From Anthopleura xanthogrammica (taxonomy: Eukaryota; Cnidaria; Anthozoa; Actiniaria; Actiniidae), in assembly GCA_964019055.1 (NCBI GenBank), contig OZ025207.1, forward strand, positions 19,948,901 to 20,012,900: DNA of 64,000 bases, read 5' to 3'. The stretch's first letter is position 1. Each line of letters begins with the position of its first letter. Positions 11,415 through 22,326 of the stretch are shown here, one piece after another. The position numbers and the translations under genes are program-made. The notes beneath the pieces are model-generated. The model had not been told where the DNA came from, did no database searches, and was given only the letters and a program-made list of their open reading frames with translations.

Positions 11415-12661
11415 GATCAGTCAAAATATCAATGTTCTCCAAAACCTAAAGTTTGCTTCAGTCCTTATCACAACATGTGCATGGCTCAAATCTTGGTGAA
11501 GTTCAAAGATCAAATTGGAAATAAAGTTGAGGGTGGAAAACCAGACAGCTTGAAAGCATGGAGAGAACTGCCACTCTTATTGCCTTCTTTCAGAAATTAA
11601 TTTGCAAGAGTTTTCAACAATTCGCTTGGTTTTCCTGTTAGCTCTCAAAAGAAGAGAAGTCTAAGATATGTGCTTAAAGGTTGAAACTATTAGAAGAACT
11701 CAAAAACTTACCATAGTTTTAGAATTTTGTTCAGTTCCTAGCCTGCCAAGCTTGTCACCTTGTGATCTTTTCGTCTTGTATTGGGCTTCCTGTGTGCTGC
11801 GTGATAGTTACACAGGTATCCCAATCTTTTTTAGTAAGCAGGTCAAGGCCTTGGTTCTCCACTTCCCTGATCAACATTAAATTTTCATCGCACTCCATTT
11901 ACTTCCAAGAAAGTAATCTAATCCAGTTTTCGCGCCTCAAAGATTAATTAATTGATTAAGATTAATAAAGATTAATTGAATTAAATTGAATAGGAACGGT
12001 CCCAATATGGAACCATGTCGCACGCCACAGCAATGTTCAGGTGTTCAAAAACTACAAATTTGTGCATAACAGATTTTATCGTATGGACAATAGTCCTTTC
12101 TGTTAACGCGGTTGTGTCGCAAGATTTCAATACTTCCAGCCGAGAGAATGTATGCAATTTTTTTGGCTGATTCTCCTGGCCAAAATGGACCTCTTGCACT
12201 AGTAAATTAGTAAATTCCCAATCTGGGGACGTACACAAAAAGAAAGAATTCCCTTGATTTATTTTAAGAATATATTTTTTGATAAACATGATATGCGTAT
12301 GATTTTATTTTTATTTATTTTTAATGTTACTAGTAATATTTTCATCGGTTTTGACCCCGGCCCAGGCTGGGAATTAGTGCAAGGGGTCTATAACGAAAAA
12401 ACTCGTCTATATATGAATTTCTACTTGTGCGTCTAATATGATTTCAAATTATGTTTTAATAAAAAAACGACGCTGATTGTGTGTTTATACCGGCGTCAGT
12501 CTGGGCCTCAACACCTTGACCTCCAAACTTCCCTTTATTATAGCCCTTTTCTTATTTTCTGTGATCACGAAGACGTTCAGACCACTGGATTTATGGCCAA
12601 CCACAAACCTCTAACAAAGACCGTTGTCACTGTTTGATGAATTGAAGCTAAAAACCGGAAG

Positions 12662-12853
12662 ATGGAGTTGTCTGGTAGCACGTCAGTCAGCCCGGGACGT
12701 GAGGTGCAACTGCTTTGTAACGGAATCGGGCAAAAATGTGGTGTGGAATTTCTTGCAGATATTCAATCAGTAAAAGAAGATACAGTTTTGATTTATGCAG
12801 GCACCGCGTATCCGAACGTTGGAGGCGATAAATTTAAATTAAAATCAATTTGA
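12662..12853 (+). CDS. Possible small ORF, 63 aa, unrecognised
   Basis: An ATG in a good context (gaagATGGAG) opens 63 codons within a stretch (about 12480-12860) that is locally more GC-rich than its surroundings. The product contains SVSPGREVQLLCNGIGQKCG and no motif I recognise. It could be a short gene, a terminal exon of an unseen gene, or a remnant of a decayed copy. There is no supporting neighbour. Confidence 0.2.
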   Translation: MELSGSTSVSPGREVQLLCNGIGQKCGVEFLADIQSVKEDTVLIYAGTAYPNVGGDKFKLKSI

Positions 12854-12952
12854 AGCTTGCACATTCCAAAGTAAAAAAACAAAAACCATTAAATTCTATA
12901 GAATTAACCCTGAAACAACATCTGGGATGACCAAACTCAGCTATAAAGGTGC

Positions 12953-13105
12953 GGTAATACGACCAAAAAAAACGTGCAATTTTGTCGCGCAAAATTATTG
13001 CGTTGCAATCTGCAGAGTGAATGTTGCCGGCTCGTAGTACCACCCCGTGCAACAACGACTTCTGCGCGCGACTATTTTGCACAAAGTAGAAGTTCTTTCT
13101 TCTCC
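12953..13105. repeat. GTTGC-rich palindromic element
   Basis: Inverted segments (ttttgtcgcgcaaaat, gttgcaatctgcagagtg against cccgtgcaacaacgac, gcgcgcgac) place this with a loose family also seen at 15357, 16690, 30720, 33060 and 49794. Members share GTTGCA/TGCAAC and GCGCGC words inside imperfect palindromes. Confidence 0.45.
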
Positions 13106-14215
13106 AAGTTTAATATTTTGGGAACCGAACGTTACGCGGACTCCAGCGGCTTACCGTTGAAGTTTTTCCTAAATTCACTTCATTTGCTGGCTAAATTGCT
13201 TTTCTAAAATACGGAATTGAATTGATAACATGCACCTTTACCCTGATTAAGCGACCAGCATTATAATACGACCATTAGTCGTTTCTCAAGGATGACCGCT
13301 ACTAATTACCATGGATCAACTCAGCTCAGCATTATTAGAAAGTCTAGAAAGACCTATAACGTTAACCCCGGGCAAAAATAATTCAGTTTCGAAGACAATA
13401 TCAACAAACATCTGTTTTGTTAAAGTTTGAAAGACGAAAACTTTAGAGTTACCGATATGTTTTAAGAGGATTAATCAGAGAAAGGACCTTCTCGCCGTTC
13501 ATGGCTGTAACAACAAACCATCACTTATTTACATAATTGAGATCACATTCCCGCGTCGTTAATGCAATAACGAACATCGATTAAGATAGTTAAGGAAATC
13601 TAATGTGCCATGAAATTCAATGAATACTTTTTAAAGTGTATTAAAAAAGTTTTAAAAGAGTACAAAATTGCCTTGAATTATAAATGTAAAGGATTTTAAT
13701 CAAAAATGTTAATCTGTTGTGGAATGCTTTTATGCTGAAGACAAAATACACTACGTGAATCAAACCTAATTCTTACACACGATAATGAAAAATTTCGAAC
13801 TAAATTTTGAATATCTTGCTTCTCTGAGCTCTGAGATAAAATTACAAACAAGTATTAAATATTTTGAGTGGATATTTCTGAGTCATAGTTTATCATTCCT
13901 TGGAATTTTCAGTCTTAATCAACACGTTTTGATGCATGCTATCAAATCTACAAAACAAAACAACAACAACACAAAAGATTCCCTCTAAAATAATCATTCT
14001 TGGTTTGAAAACAAAGTATTGTTCACAGAGTACCATTAGCAGAGATACGAAACTATAAATTCGAAAAGTTAATGACTGTTATTTGAGTGGACTGCTCCTT
14101 TAAATACTTGGCATTTCTTTTGGCTTTCTTATCGAGTATCCGTTTCAAGTTTCAAGTAACATTTTCCACCATAAAGTTCACTCAAGGTCTAAAGAACCTT
14201 GACTTATGAATTGTA

Positions 14216-14650
14216 CTAGTTGTCCATGACTTTATGTACAAGTTTCTCGTATTCAATCGTGCCACGATCGTCTTGTAGAGCTACGATAGTGTCAGCTTGA
14301 TCCGGTGTTAATTTATCTCCAAGACTGACCAGAAGGTTTCGAAGCATAGCAGAACTCATAGTTCCGTCCATCTCTTTATCAAACGCACGCAATCCTTCAA
14401 TGAATTCCTCCATCACGACTTTAGGTTTCTTGTTGAACGACACGTACAGGGTCAAGAATGAATCAAAACTTACTGGTTTCTTGCCGAGTTCTTTCTCCAT
14501 CTTCTCGATGTCCTCCATCATAGGGTTCAGACCAACCGACCTCAGTACATCCACTACTGTCTTAGGAGTAATAGATCCACGTCCATCGCGATCAAACAGA
14601 GAGAAAGCATCTCTCAATTCGAGAATCTGCTCTTCAGAAAGGCTACTCAT
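14216..14650 (-). CDS. Essential myosin light chain-like EF-hand protein
   Basis: A single uninterrupted 144-aa ORF with ATG at 14650 and TAG at 14216. The length and order match the muscle/non-muscle essential light chain (MYL6-type, about 150 aa), which clamps the IQ motif of the myosin heavy-chain neck. EF-hand 1 is at residues 14-42 (DRDGRGSITPKT loop, with T rather than acidic E at position 12). A second lobe around 80-115 has EGLRAFDKEMDGTMSS followed by LLVSLGDKLTPDQ, the pattern seen in essential light chains rather than calmodulin or troponin C. Most loops lack calcium ligands, as is usual in light chains. The absence of introns is unlike its neighbours and could mean a retrocopy that stayed intact. 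A generic calmodulin-like protein is the alternative. Confidence 0.75.
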   Translation of the reverse strand: MSSLSEEQILELRDAFSLFDRDGRGSITPKTVVDVLRSVGLNPMMEDIEKMEKELGKKPVSFDSFLTLYVSFNKKPKVVMEEFIEGLRAFDKEMDGTMSSAMLRNLLVSLGDKLTPDQADTIVALQDDRGTIEYEKLVHKVMDN

Positions 14651-15356
14651 TTTGTTGTAGTATTAACTAAAGAGTTGTCTAGTATTAAATTGGTTGACTA
14701 AGTTTACCAGACGGACGCCGAGGAGAGTTCGCCGAGAGTAAGTTGTCCCAAGGAATGAAATTAGCATATAATGACCTCACTCTTGGGGGCTGGTCGACCT
14801 TAATCAAGTAATGGTTAATATATAATTGAAACCCGCTGTGAAGGAAACATCCTTTGGGCTGGACCAATATACGTGCTCAAGGCCTCATCCTGTTTTCAAT
14901 CATCTTCGAGGCATATGTGTCTCTTATTATAACCGTATGAAACCTGGCTTTGATTTTCGCCTTGATTCAGAAGAAGCAATCATGTTTTTCGTGTTCAAAA
15001 CTGTCTTTAATGGATAGCTCTGCCCTGGACTTAGAAATGGACTGATTAGATTTCTGGGTAATGGGATTTCTCCAAAAAATTATCACTTTCATTCGAGTGG
15101 CCCTATTAAAATACACCGAAATTTAAGCAATGAAATAGAATAGGGGTACCCGCAAGAGGGATCTATGGGGGTGGGGGACGGGGGGAATGGCTGGTCAAAC
15201 GACAAAGTTCAAATATAAGGTCATATGATAAATCTCTGGAAAAGCACAGGTGCTTCGAGGGTTTTTCTCCTGAATTCTTCTCCTTTCTTAAAAATCACCT
15301 TCTACATTAAACATGAAATTCTAAAATCATATTCGATGATCTGGCGTCCAATGCTT

Positions 15357-15524
15357 AAAGGCGCAGACACATGGTGCAACATTGCGCGCAATGCACGCAA
15401 TGTTGCTGAAGTAGAATCGTTTTTTACTTCAACAACATTGTGTGCAACAAATTACGTCGTGTGACATGGCTCCCAAAATCGATTGCCTGCAACATTGCGC
15501 GCAATGCTGCACCATGTGTACTGC
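15357..15524. repeat. Palindrome with GCAACATTGCGCGCAATG core
   Basis: The left end (gcagacacatggtgcaacattgcgcgcaatg) and right end (caacattgcgcgcaatgctgcaccatgtg) are inverted copies around aacaacattgtgtgcaac. Shadow ORFs of 60-101 codons on both strands are by-products. Confidence 0.6.
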
Positions 15525-15846
15525 AAGCAATCACTCCTTGCATGTTTGACGTCAAATATATCGCATTGGAAAGAAGCATTAGGGGTTCTTCCAGTACCAT
15601 GCAGATATCCTCCTGCACGTATAGGATATTCAATGTCATGCATTGTGTGCGAGAGAGTGTTCTAAAGGAATGGGAAACTACCGTCACTTTATTTCGCTTT
15701 TTTTCCAGCATATTACATGCAGTACACAACTAACTGGAAATAAATTCATACTACACCTGGTACAATAAATATCTAACTGTGCCTAAAGACATACCTTATC
15801 TCGAGCAAACTTAGAATTGAAATTTTAACAGGTTTGGCCCAGTTAC

Positions 15847-16066
15847 AGCCATTCTCAGACACACGCGCACTGTTGCGATTTTTTCTGTCGCGACAAAGTA
15901 GGGTTTGGTGGACGTCAATCAAAGCGTTTCCATGACATTCCATACGCACATGCCTTTGTAGCTTTGTGTTTTCTGACAGTGCTATGGAAACATTTTGATT
16001 GACGTCCACCAAAAACCAACTTGTCGCGACAGAAAAATTCGCAAGAGTGCGAGTGTCTGAGAATGG
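15847..16066. repeat. Long inverted repeat with GTGGACGTCAATCAAA core
   Basis: The arms run from ccattctcagacac, through ttctgtcgcgacaaag and ggtggacgtcaatcaaa, and return in reverse complement to gtgtctgagaatgg. A second member of the family is at 31975-32150 in a TCAIM intron. Confidence 0.65.
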
Positions 16067-16083
16067 AGTTAAAACGAAACGTT

Positions 16084-16276
16084 ACTGCGATTCTCAATAT
16101 TCTGCGAACTCAGACATTTCAATGGCTTTTTATGAAATTGGTTTTTCGCTGCCGTCAATCAAAACTAATCAGTCAGTACCTTTTATATTTTTGACTGGCG
16201 GCAGTGAAAAACCAAATTCCAACGGGAAACTCGCAACTCACCGAGTTCGCAGGATATTTAGAATCGCAGTAATGAA
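16084..16276. repeat. Palindromic element, TGACTGGCGGCAGTG family
   Basis: It has inverted ends gcgattctcaatattctgcg and gaatcgcagtaa, with interior ttttcgctgccgtcaatcaaa and ttgactggcggcagtgaaaa. It directly follows the 15847-16066 palindrome, so one may have inserted next to or into the other. Confidence 0.65.
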
Positions 16277-16393
16277 ATAGTTCAGTTTCCTTCGTGTCCT
16301 TTTGACTATTACACTTTTAACGAGTTAAATAATATTATACTAGTTATAACATATAAGTGAATTTTATAAATACTATAAAATATATATCTAAGG

Positions 16394-16492
16394 ACCGTAG
16401 AAGTTTACATGTGCCGAATCTAATGCAAATGAATTCAATCAATAGGGTTTTGCAGATTTGCATTAGATTCGGCACATGTGAAATCCGACGTT
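16394..16492. repeat. Short hairpin element with 25-bp arms
   Basis: The arms catgtgccgaatctaatgca and tgcattagattcggcacatg (16409-16428 and 16460-16479) are perfect inverted copies, and the pairing extends a few bases further on each side. A related hairpin sits at 50506-50619 in a VPS35 intron; both have an outer cgacgttt(a/g)aact. Confidence 0.7.
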
Positions 16493-16689
16493 TAAACTGT
16501 GCCTAACTTATGAAATTAAATATTTTTTTCTACCTTGAAAAAGCTACAATGAAAAAAAAATTCGAAAACAATGAAGTGTGTATTAGTCTAATATCTATTT
16601 TATGGGTTTAGTGATTTCACTCTAGATCTTATTTTCATTGTTCTATTTTCTATCTATTTGACAAGTACTCTTGTGTTTTCACTCTAAAG

Positions 16690-16990
16690 CCCGTGTTCAC
16701 GTAGTTTTGTTTTTCATGCAACTTGAGCCGCGCGCAAAAAAGTTCAAGTTGCACGCGAGCATGTCACACGTATTTTTGTCGTTGCAACTTTCGCAAATTT
16801 GTTGAGAAAGCAGAAACCATGGATGATAAATCCCTTCTATTATCCATGGTAGAAACCAAACTTTTCGTGCAACTTTTATGTTTGAAAAATAAATTGCACG
16901 AGGGGGTGTTACACGCTAAAAAACGCTCGTGCAACTTGAAATTTTTTGCGCGCGGCTCAAGTTGCATGTAAAAAGACCACGCGTAACAGG
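16690..16990. repeat. Long palindrome, GTTGCA-rich
   Basis: An inverted repeat of about 300 bp: cccgtgttcacgtagttttg..catgcaacttgagccgcgcg at the left and cgcgcggctcaagttgcatg at the right. A smaller central palindrome is ccatggatgataaatccc / attatccatgg. Confidence 0.7.
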
Positions 16991-17079
16991 GGCTTAACTA
17001 GCAGTACTTTTTGGTCACCTAACAGGGGGAAATGAATGGGATTATTATCATAAATTATTACAGAAAATTTTAAGAACAT

Positions 17080-17413
17080 TTCTAACTACACTTTCTATAC
17101 TACACAAATATACATGAATTCTAAACTACACGGCTTATGGAATTTTCGAGTTTCTTTTGCAAAGATATGAACTAAACTTAAGCTATACGAAATCCCAATT
17201 TCTCAAATCACGTACATTGATATACGTGAAAACCTTTCTAACTACACTTTCTATACTACACAAATATACCTGAATTCTAAAATACACGGCTTATCCTTCT
17301 ATCATATATCCAGTGTGGAATTTTCGAGTTTCTTTTGCAAAGATATGAACTATAAACTTAAGCTATACGAAAACCCAATTTCTCAAATCACGTACATTGA
17401 TATACGTGAAAAC
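17080..17413. repeat. Tandem direct duplication, unit about 155-180 bp
   Basis: Two adjacent copies share tttctaactacactttctat, gaattttcgagtttcttttg and caaatcacgtacattgatat. The second has an extra 20-bp block (ccttctatcatatatccagt). It lies just downstream of the SDR stop codon, probably within or near the 3' UTR. Confidence 0.85.
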
Positions 17414-17500
17414 CGAGTTAGATTTTAAAATATTTCTAACGTTTGCATATATTCTAGGAATAAATTTTGAGTATTAATGTAGATTCTCATGATTCAAATT

Positions 17501-20500
17501 TTAGACATTTCTTGCCTTGAGCGCTTCCTCGGGAGTAACAAATGGTAAAACCTTCAACAGTTCTTCAATTCCTTCTTCGACTGTTATAGTCGCTTCGAAG
17601 CCTAGTTCTCGAATCTTCCCATAACTAACTTCATAGTTCCTTTTGTCTTTATCTTCGCCGTTGCCTGACTTTGTAATGACGCATTCAGGAACTGACTTCT
17701 CGATGCATTCGGCAACTTCTCCCTTGGCCATGTTCATACGCTCATCTCCAACGTTGAAGACGTTGCCTTTCATCTCCTCGTAGTTTTCCAAGGCAAAAAC
17801 AAAAGCCCTGACTGCGTCTTTCACGTGGAGGAATGTACGTCGGAACTCCCCTTGGTAGAGGTCAAACTTCTTTTCTGTAATGGCTTTGTGGGTGAGGTCA
17901 TTTACTAGAAGATCTAGGCGAAGTCGGGGTGAAATACCAAACACGGTGGCTAAACGTAAACTCACAGCACATGGTGATTTCATAACTGCTTTCTCCCCCT
18001 CGGCTTTTGAGCTGCCATAAAGAGTCAAAGGACAAATAGCTGTATCTTCAGTACATAGCCCATTGGATATCGCCCCATAGCACGAACCAGTGGACGCATA
18101 AATCAAGGCTTGCCCTTGTCGTAGACACCCGACTACATTCTTCGTTCCCTGTTCGTTAACTTCTCGGGCTAGTTCTGGGTCTTTATCACAAGCCGGGTAC
18201 CCAACAATGGCAGCTAGATGAATGACAGCATCACACTGCGCCATGCATTCTCTTAAGTGCCTCACATCGAGTATGTTACCATTGACAATCTTGAGGTGAC
18301 GATTCCCGACGCATGGCAGCAGCCCGCTCACACCCCAAAGCATCTGATCGTAGACGACGACCTCATAACCTTTTTGGAGTAATAATGGTACCATTGACGT
18401 CCCTAGGTAACCCGCTCCTCCTGTCACCAGTACCCTGGGGAATTGTTTGCTTACAACAGGGAGCCCATTTTTGACACCATTCATTGCTGAGTCTTTGGAT
18501 TCTTTTTTAGATCCATTAAGAACTGCAGGTTTGAAATCTTCATGATCATCCTTCAAAAATAGAAACAGTTTTTAAGAAATAAATAAAAATAGAAGAGAAC
18601 TCCTTAGCTTAAACATACTGTTTTCCCATTTCAGACCATGTGTCATTCCCTAGAGTATCATTTCTTTGTTTAACAATTGCACATGAGAAGACACATGAAT
18701 ATGGATACAACTGAAACAAAGAATCTTATTCTCAAGAGAATGACAAGTGGTCTGATAAGTGGTTCTCACCTTCTTTTGTTTAAACCTTTTGTTTTCAATT
18801 AAACAAAAGAAGGTTAGAAATTCGGGATAAAATCACATGCGCACTGAAAACGATTTTTAAACTCTGAACTGGCTTATTAGTACCATACATGTAGAAGTGA
18901 TTTTCAAACTAAACCCTCAGTAAGAGATAAATAAATAGAATGGCGATAAATACTGAGAATTGATAAGCCATATACAGCCCAAGGGCTTCTATAGGCTTAT
19001 TGCCAACATTTGAGAATATATCTGTCTTATTGTATACCTAATGAGGTTTTCACACCATGGCAAATCCCAAAAGAAAATAGTGTGATAATGTTGACGTACT
19101 TGCTTTAGTGAGCATGCATAGATTATGAATTAGCACTTTCACTGTTTTCATTCATCCCACATGGAAAAATGGAGGTTCATATATGATGTCATGAGCTTTC
19201 AAACTCAATCTTTTCAAACCATGCAGCGGGGTTGACTATAAGCAATAAAATTCGTATCTCCAAGTGGCCATGTAATGTTCTGTTTATTATATGAAATCTT
19301 CAATGAAAAATAATGGAGAATTTGACTTTGGTCGAAATTTAACACCACCAGTGTTGATAAAAATCATATCCCCACTGGCCACTGGTGGGAGTGGGGATAT
19401 CAATTTTATCATTTTGATGTCACTCAATATCACACTCTATTTCATATAATAATGATAATTATAAGCATAGTGGGATATGAAATTTGTGGAACTGAACATT
19501 AAAAAAAATACCAGAAAAAATGGTGAATATATATAAGATCCAGCTAAATAATTATAACGAAAACTTGTTATAGCAAATAATACTTCATGTGATGCAATTA
19601 AGCCTTTGTCATTCATGTGCCATTAAATATAACCAGATATGGATTAGTTAGTAAAATAAGGCAACTAGTTGTGAAGTGTTTTTGTAAATGATGGTTGAAT
19701 TGACAAATTGTTAAAGGGGCACTTATATGAAAACGCCCCTGCTATGTTCAGCAATAAAGGAACTCATTAGTTCGTGTTCGTCCGAGTATAAATACAATAA
19801 GAGTTATGTAATCGTCCGTGCTGTTATGCAATACCCAAGAGAATTGTGATGTATATAAAAGTAATGAAGTTGTTCAATAAATGTACATTAAATATTCAAG
19901 TCTTTGACGAGTATATTACAGCCCCCATTTTCGAAAGTCTGAATAATTCAAATATTCGAGGATAATATTACTCAATTATGATCAGGAAAACCAGATTTGT
20001 GAAAATCTTAGCCTGGGAGCCACTTGCAGTTGAGAAATTTTGGTTCAAAAGGCAAAAGAACAATAGGGTTAGGAAAATTGAATTAATGGTCTAGCTAGCT
20101 TGTGTGTGCTCATTCGTTATTAATTATTTTATCTTATATCAATATATTTATATAACCAGCTCTATTGATAACAGCTAGGATGTTTTCACTGATTAATCAG
20201 TTATATCCTATTCAAACAAATGTTTGATCAATTTTGATAATTCCTGATTGCAACTTTCACATTTTTAAATAAAGATAATTTATCTATTTAAATATCTATC
20301 TCGAGTGATCATGCTTTTTTCCTTTATTTCTGTTCAGGAAATCTCTTTCACCCACACACTTCAGATTCATTCACTGACTGACATAATTTATTCACTCATA
20401 AAATAGATGTGATTTGAACCCCTTAACTACTTAATTCTCAATCAAGAGATCAATTATGGTTTATGTACCTCTCACCTCGTGGACACCCCGATATTATGGT

Positions 20501-22326
20501 CATTATACTCTTGAAGACAGCAAAATCATCAGTGAAAAAGTATACCAAGAAGTCATTTTAATTGTAGAACTTTTGCTATAGCAGACTGTCATTTTAGAGA
20601 GTATAATATAGTAGTGAATCAGTCAAAAGTTTAACAATAACCGGCTCTTTCATGGATTCTTTTTCAAAATACAGTGTACGGCTTCTCCGTGGGAATTCAT
20701 TTTCTAAAAGAAATTCACAATTTTTGAAAATTCAAATTGTATGAGATCTCAGGATTGATCCCTGGACTTGGTATCACATGTGAGCAGACTGTGTTTTTCT
20801 CTGGGCTCTCAGGTTTTCTCACTCCACAAAATTAACACTACAAATACCAGTTTGTTCTGTGAGTTAGCTGTGCCATATATTTATGACTTAGACTCATTTC
20901 TCCAACATTTCACTATCACATCAATCATTAAAAAAAATACAAAAAATCCACAAGTGGGGGGGTGCATCTGGGAGTACAAACTGGCCCCAGCCTACGAGCT
21001 TGAGGGACTATAGTAAGTATAACAATGCTATACTGCAAATGGCCTATTGATGGATGAGTATACATACAAAGATGTCCCAATCTTTTGGTAGTATTAAGGC
21101 AAATAAAACACTTTGTAATTCATGGCCAGAATCCTCATGTTTCCTTGCAGCACCTGGCCATGGTGCAATCAAACAAAAACTGCAGTGTAGTATTATGGCT
21201 TCTTTGCAACCCTAGGTGAGCAAGCTTGACCTGGTTTTGCTATAAGCATAAAAACTCACTTAATTTTCATCGAAGTTGGCCATTCCAAATGCATGGAAGC
21301 CAAATCAGTGCCCCTCACAAAACACACACACACACAAAAACATTAGAAGAAAGAAAAAATATCTTCTAAATAATGAATAATAAATATTTTATAAACCCCT
21401 TTAAATCTATGGTTATTATAGTCCTCCTCCAGCTTTAGCTTCTTGTCCTAGTTTTAACTATCTTTAAGCTTATACCTATCTTTTGGTATATGTAAGATAA
21501 CCGTGGCGTAATTACCGTATACCGGTATGCTATAGAATAGTAATAGCACCGCTAAAAAGTAACGAAAGTAAAATTTCTTTGCTTCAATAGGAAATTTTTA
21601 AGCTGCTGGCATAGACCGAATGCCAATTTTTTCAGGAATAAAAACCTAATCTTATAAAAATAAGCACCACCATCAGAAAGAGCAAGCAGAAATATGTATT
21701 TTTGGAAAGTTTCATTGGTATAAATAAAATTCAAGTGAAGCTATTTGGAATCAAATTTACAGAGATTTGTACTACGTAGTATGCGTTCAGTGAACTGTTT
21801 CCTTGCTAGCTCACTGTGGTGTTTTTCACATTTTAAAATTCTCATAACTTCTCAAGAATTTTATATTTTTGTCTCAAACTTTCTAGCTTTGTTGATGTCA
21901 TTCTAATCTATAATTTTAATGTATTGGTCAACTAAAATATGAATTTAAAAAATTATGATATGATGAGGCGGCCATATATATATTTGCATTCGGTCAATAG
22001 GGTGCCGTTTTTTCTCGCTACAAAAACGAGAGTGTTATGTAAGATAGTCAAATACCATTACGTATATAATTGCAAGTAAATGCATGTGCTTATAGTGACT
22101 GTGAATTTTATACTACTTGGCCTAAAGTATCGACGGTAATTCTGTTGCTAGGTAGGTGTAGATGAAAAAAAAATGTTTATGAGTGAATAATGGGTGATTT
22201 GATAAAGATTTAGACATGAGGCAGAGAATAGAAGTTGATCATAAATATTACCTTGACAAAATCAGTAGAAACTCCATTCCTGTTATGTTTGTTCAATAAA
22301 GCTAAGTCTTCGCTAGGATGAGGCAT
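17501..22326 (-). CDS. Extended short-chain dehydrogenase / NAD-dependent epimerase-dehydratase
   Basis: Predicted complement(join(17501..18550, 22252..22326)), 374 aa. The large exon opens without an ATG behind an AG; a candidate first exon at 22252-22326 begins MPHPSEDLALLNKHNRNG, ends in phase 0 at AAG|GTAAT, and joins to DDHEDF. If that exon is wrong, the internal Met at 18484 could be the start, giving 327 aa. Rossmann fold: TGGAGYLG at 68-75, acidic ribose-binding D near 93, HLAAIVG near 136-142. Catalytic set: ST at 178-179, Y203 and K207 (YGSSK). This is the extended SDR pattern of nucleotide-sugar epimerases and dehydratases, which act on NDP-sugars with NAD(P). The 45-residue N-terminal extension is lysine-rich and not part of the fold. 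Substrate is unknown. The 3.7-kb intron contains a MITE and AT-rich sequence. Confidence 0.8.
18600..18765. mobile_element. MITE family 1 copy in the SDR intron
   Basis: ttttcccatttcagaccatg..gtgtcattccctagagtatca at the left and aatgacaagtggtctgataag at the right mark a family-1 copy whose right end has decayed. It begins about 50 bp from the SDR exon 2 acceptor. A separate small hairpin (aaccttcttttgtttaa / ttaaacaaaagaaggtt) follows at about 18775-18815. Confidence 0.7.
18816..22251. other. AT-rich interior of SDR intron 1
   Basis: No exon or gene is recognised. It includes a small hairpin near 19345-19395 (atatccccactggcc / actggtgggagtggggatat) and a decayed SINE-like tail at 20748-20900. 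The remainder is low-complexity AT-rich sequence. Confidence 0.5.
20748..20900 (+). mobile_element. Decayed SINE-like fragment
   Basis: The order gattgatccctggactt, ggttttctcactccacaaaa, ctgtgagttagctgtgccat and atgacttaga parallels the element at 29075-29395. It is truncated and diverged. Confidence 0.45.

Larger units (their letters stand above)
9775..14215. other. Intergenic region, SLC6 to EF-hand gene
   Basis: The gap between the 3' ends of the two flanking genes holds mostly repeats: a diverged element with CAGGGACTGCGGAGC-like ends (10039-10639), two MITEs and a GTTGC-type palindrome. A candidate AATAAA for the SLC6 transcript is at 10519-10524. One 63-codon ORF (12662-12853) is listed separately. 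From 13110 to 14215 I see only AT-rich sequence. Confidence 0.5.
14651..17500. other. Intergenic region with stacked palindromic elements
   Basis: The gap between the light-chain start and the 3' end of the SDR gene. Its first ~200 bp should hold the light-chain promoter; on the minus strand a TTATATGC stretch lies near 14765-14772, about 115 bp before the ATG, as a possible TATA box. The rest is dominated by five inverted-repeat elements (15357-16990) and a direct duplication at 17080-17413. No gene is recognised. Confidence 0.5.
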
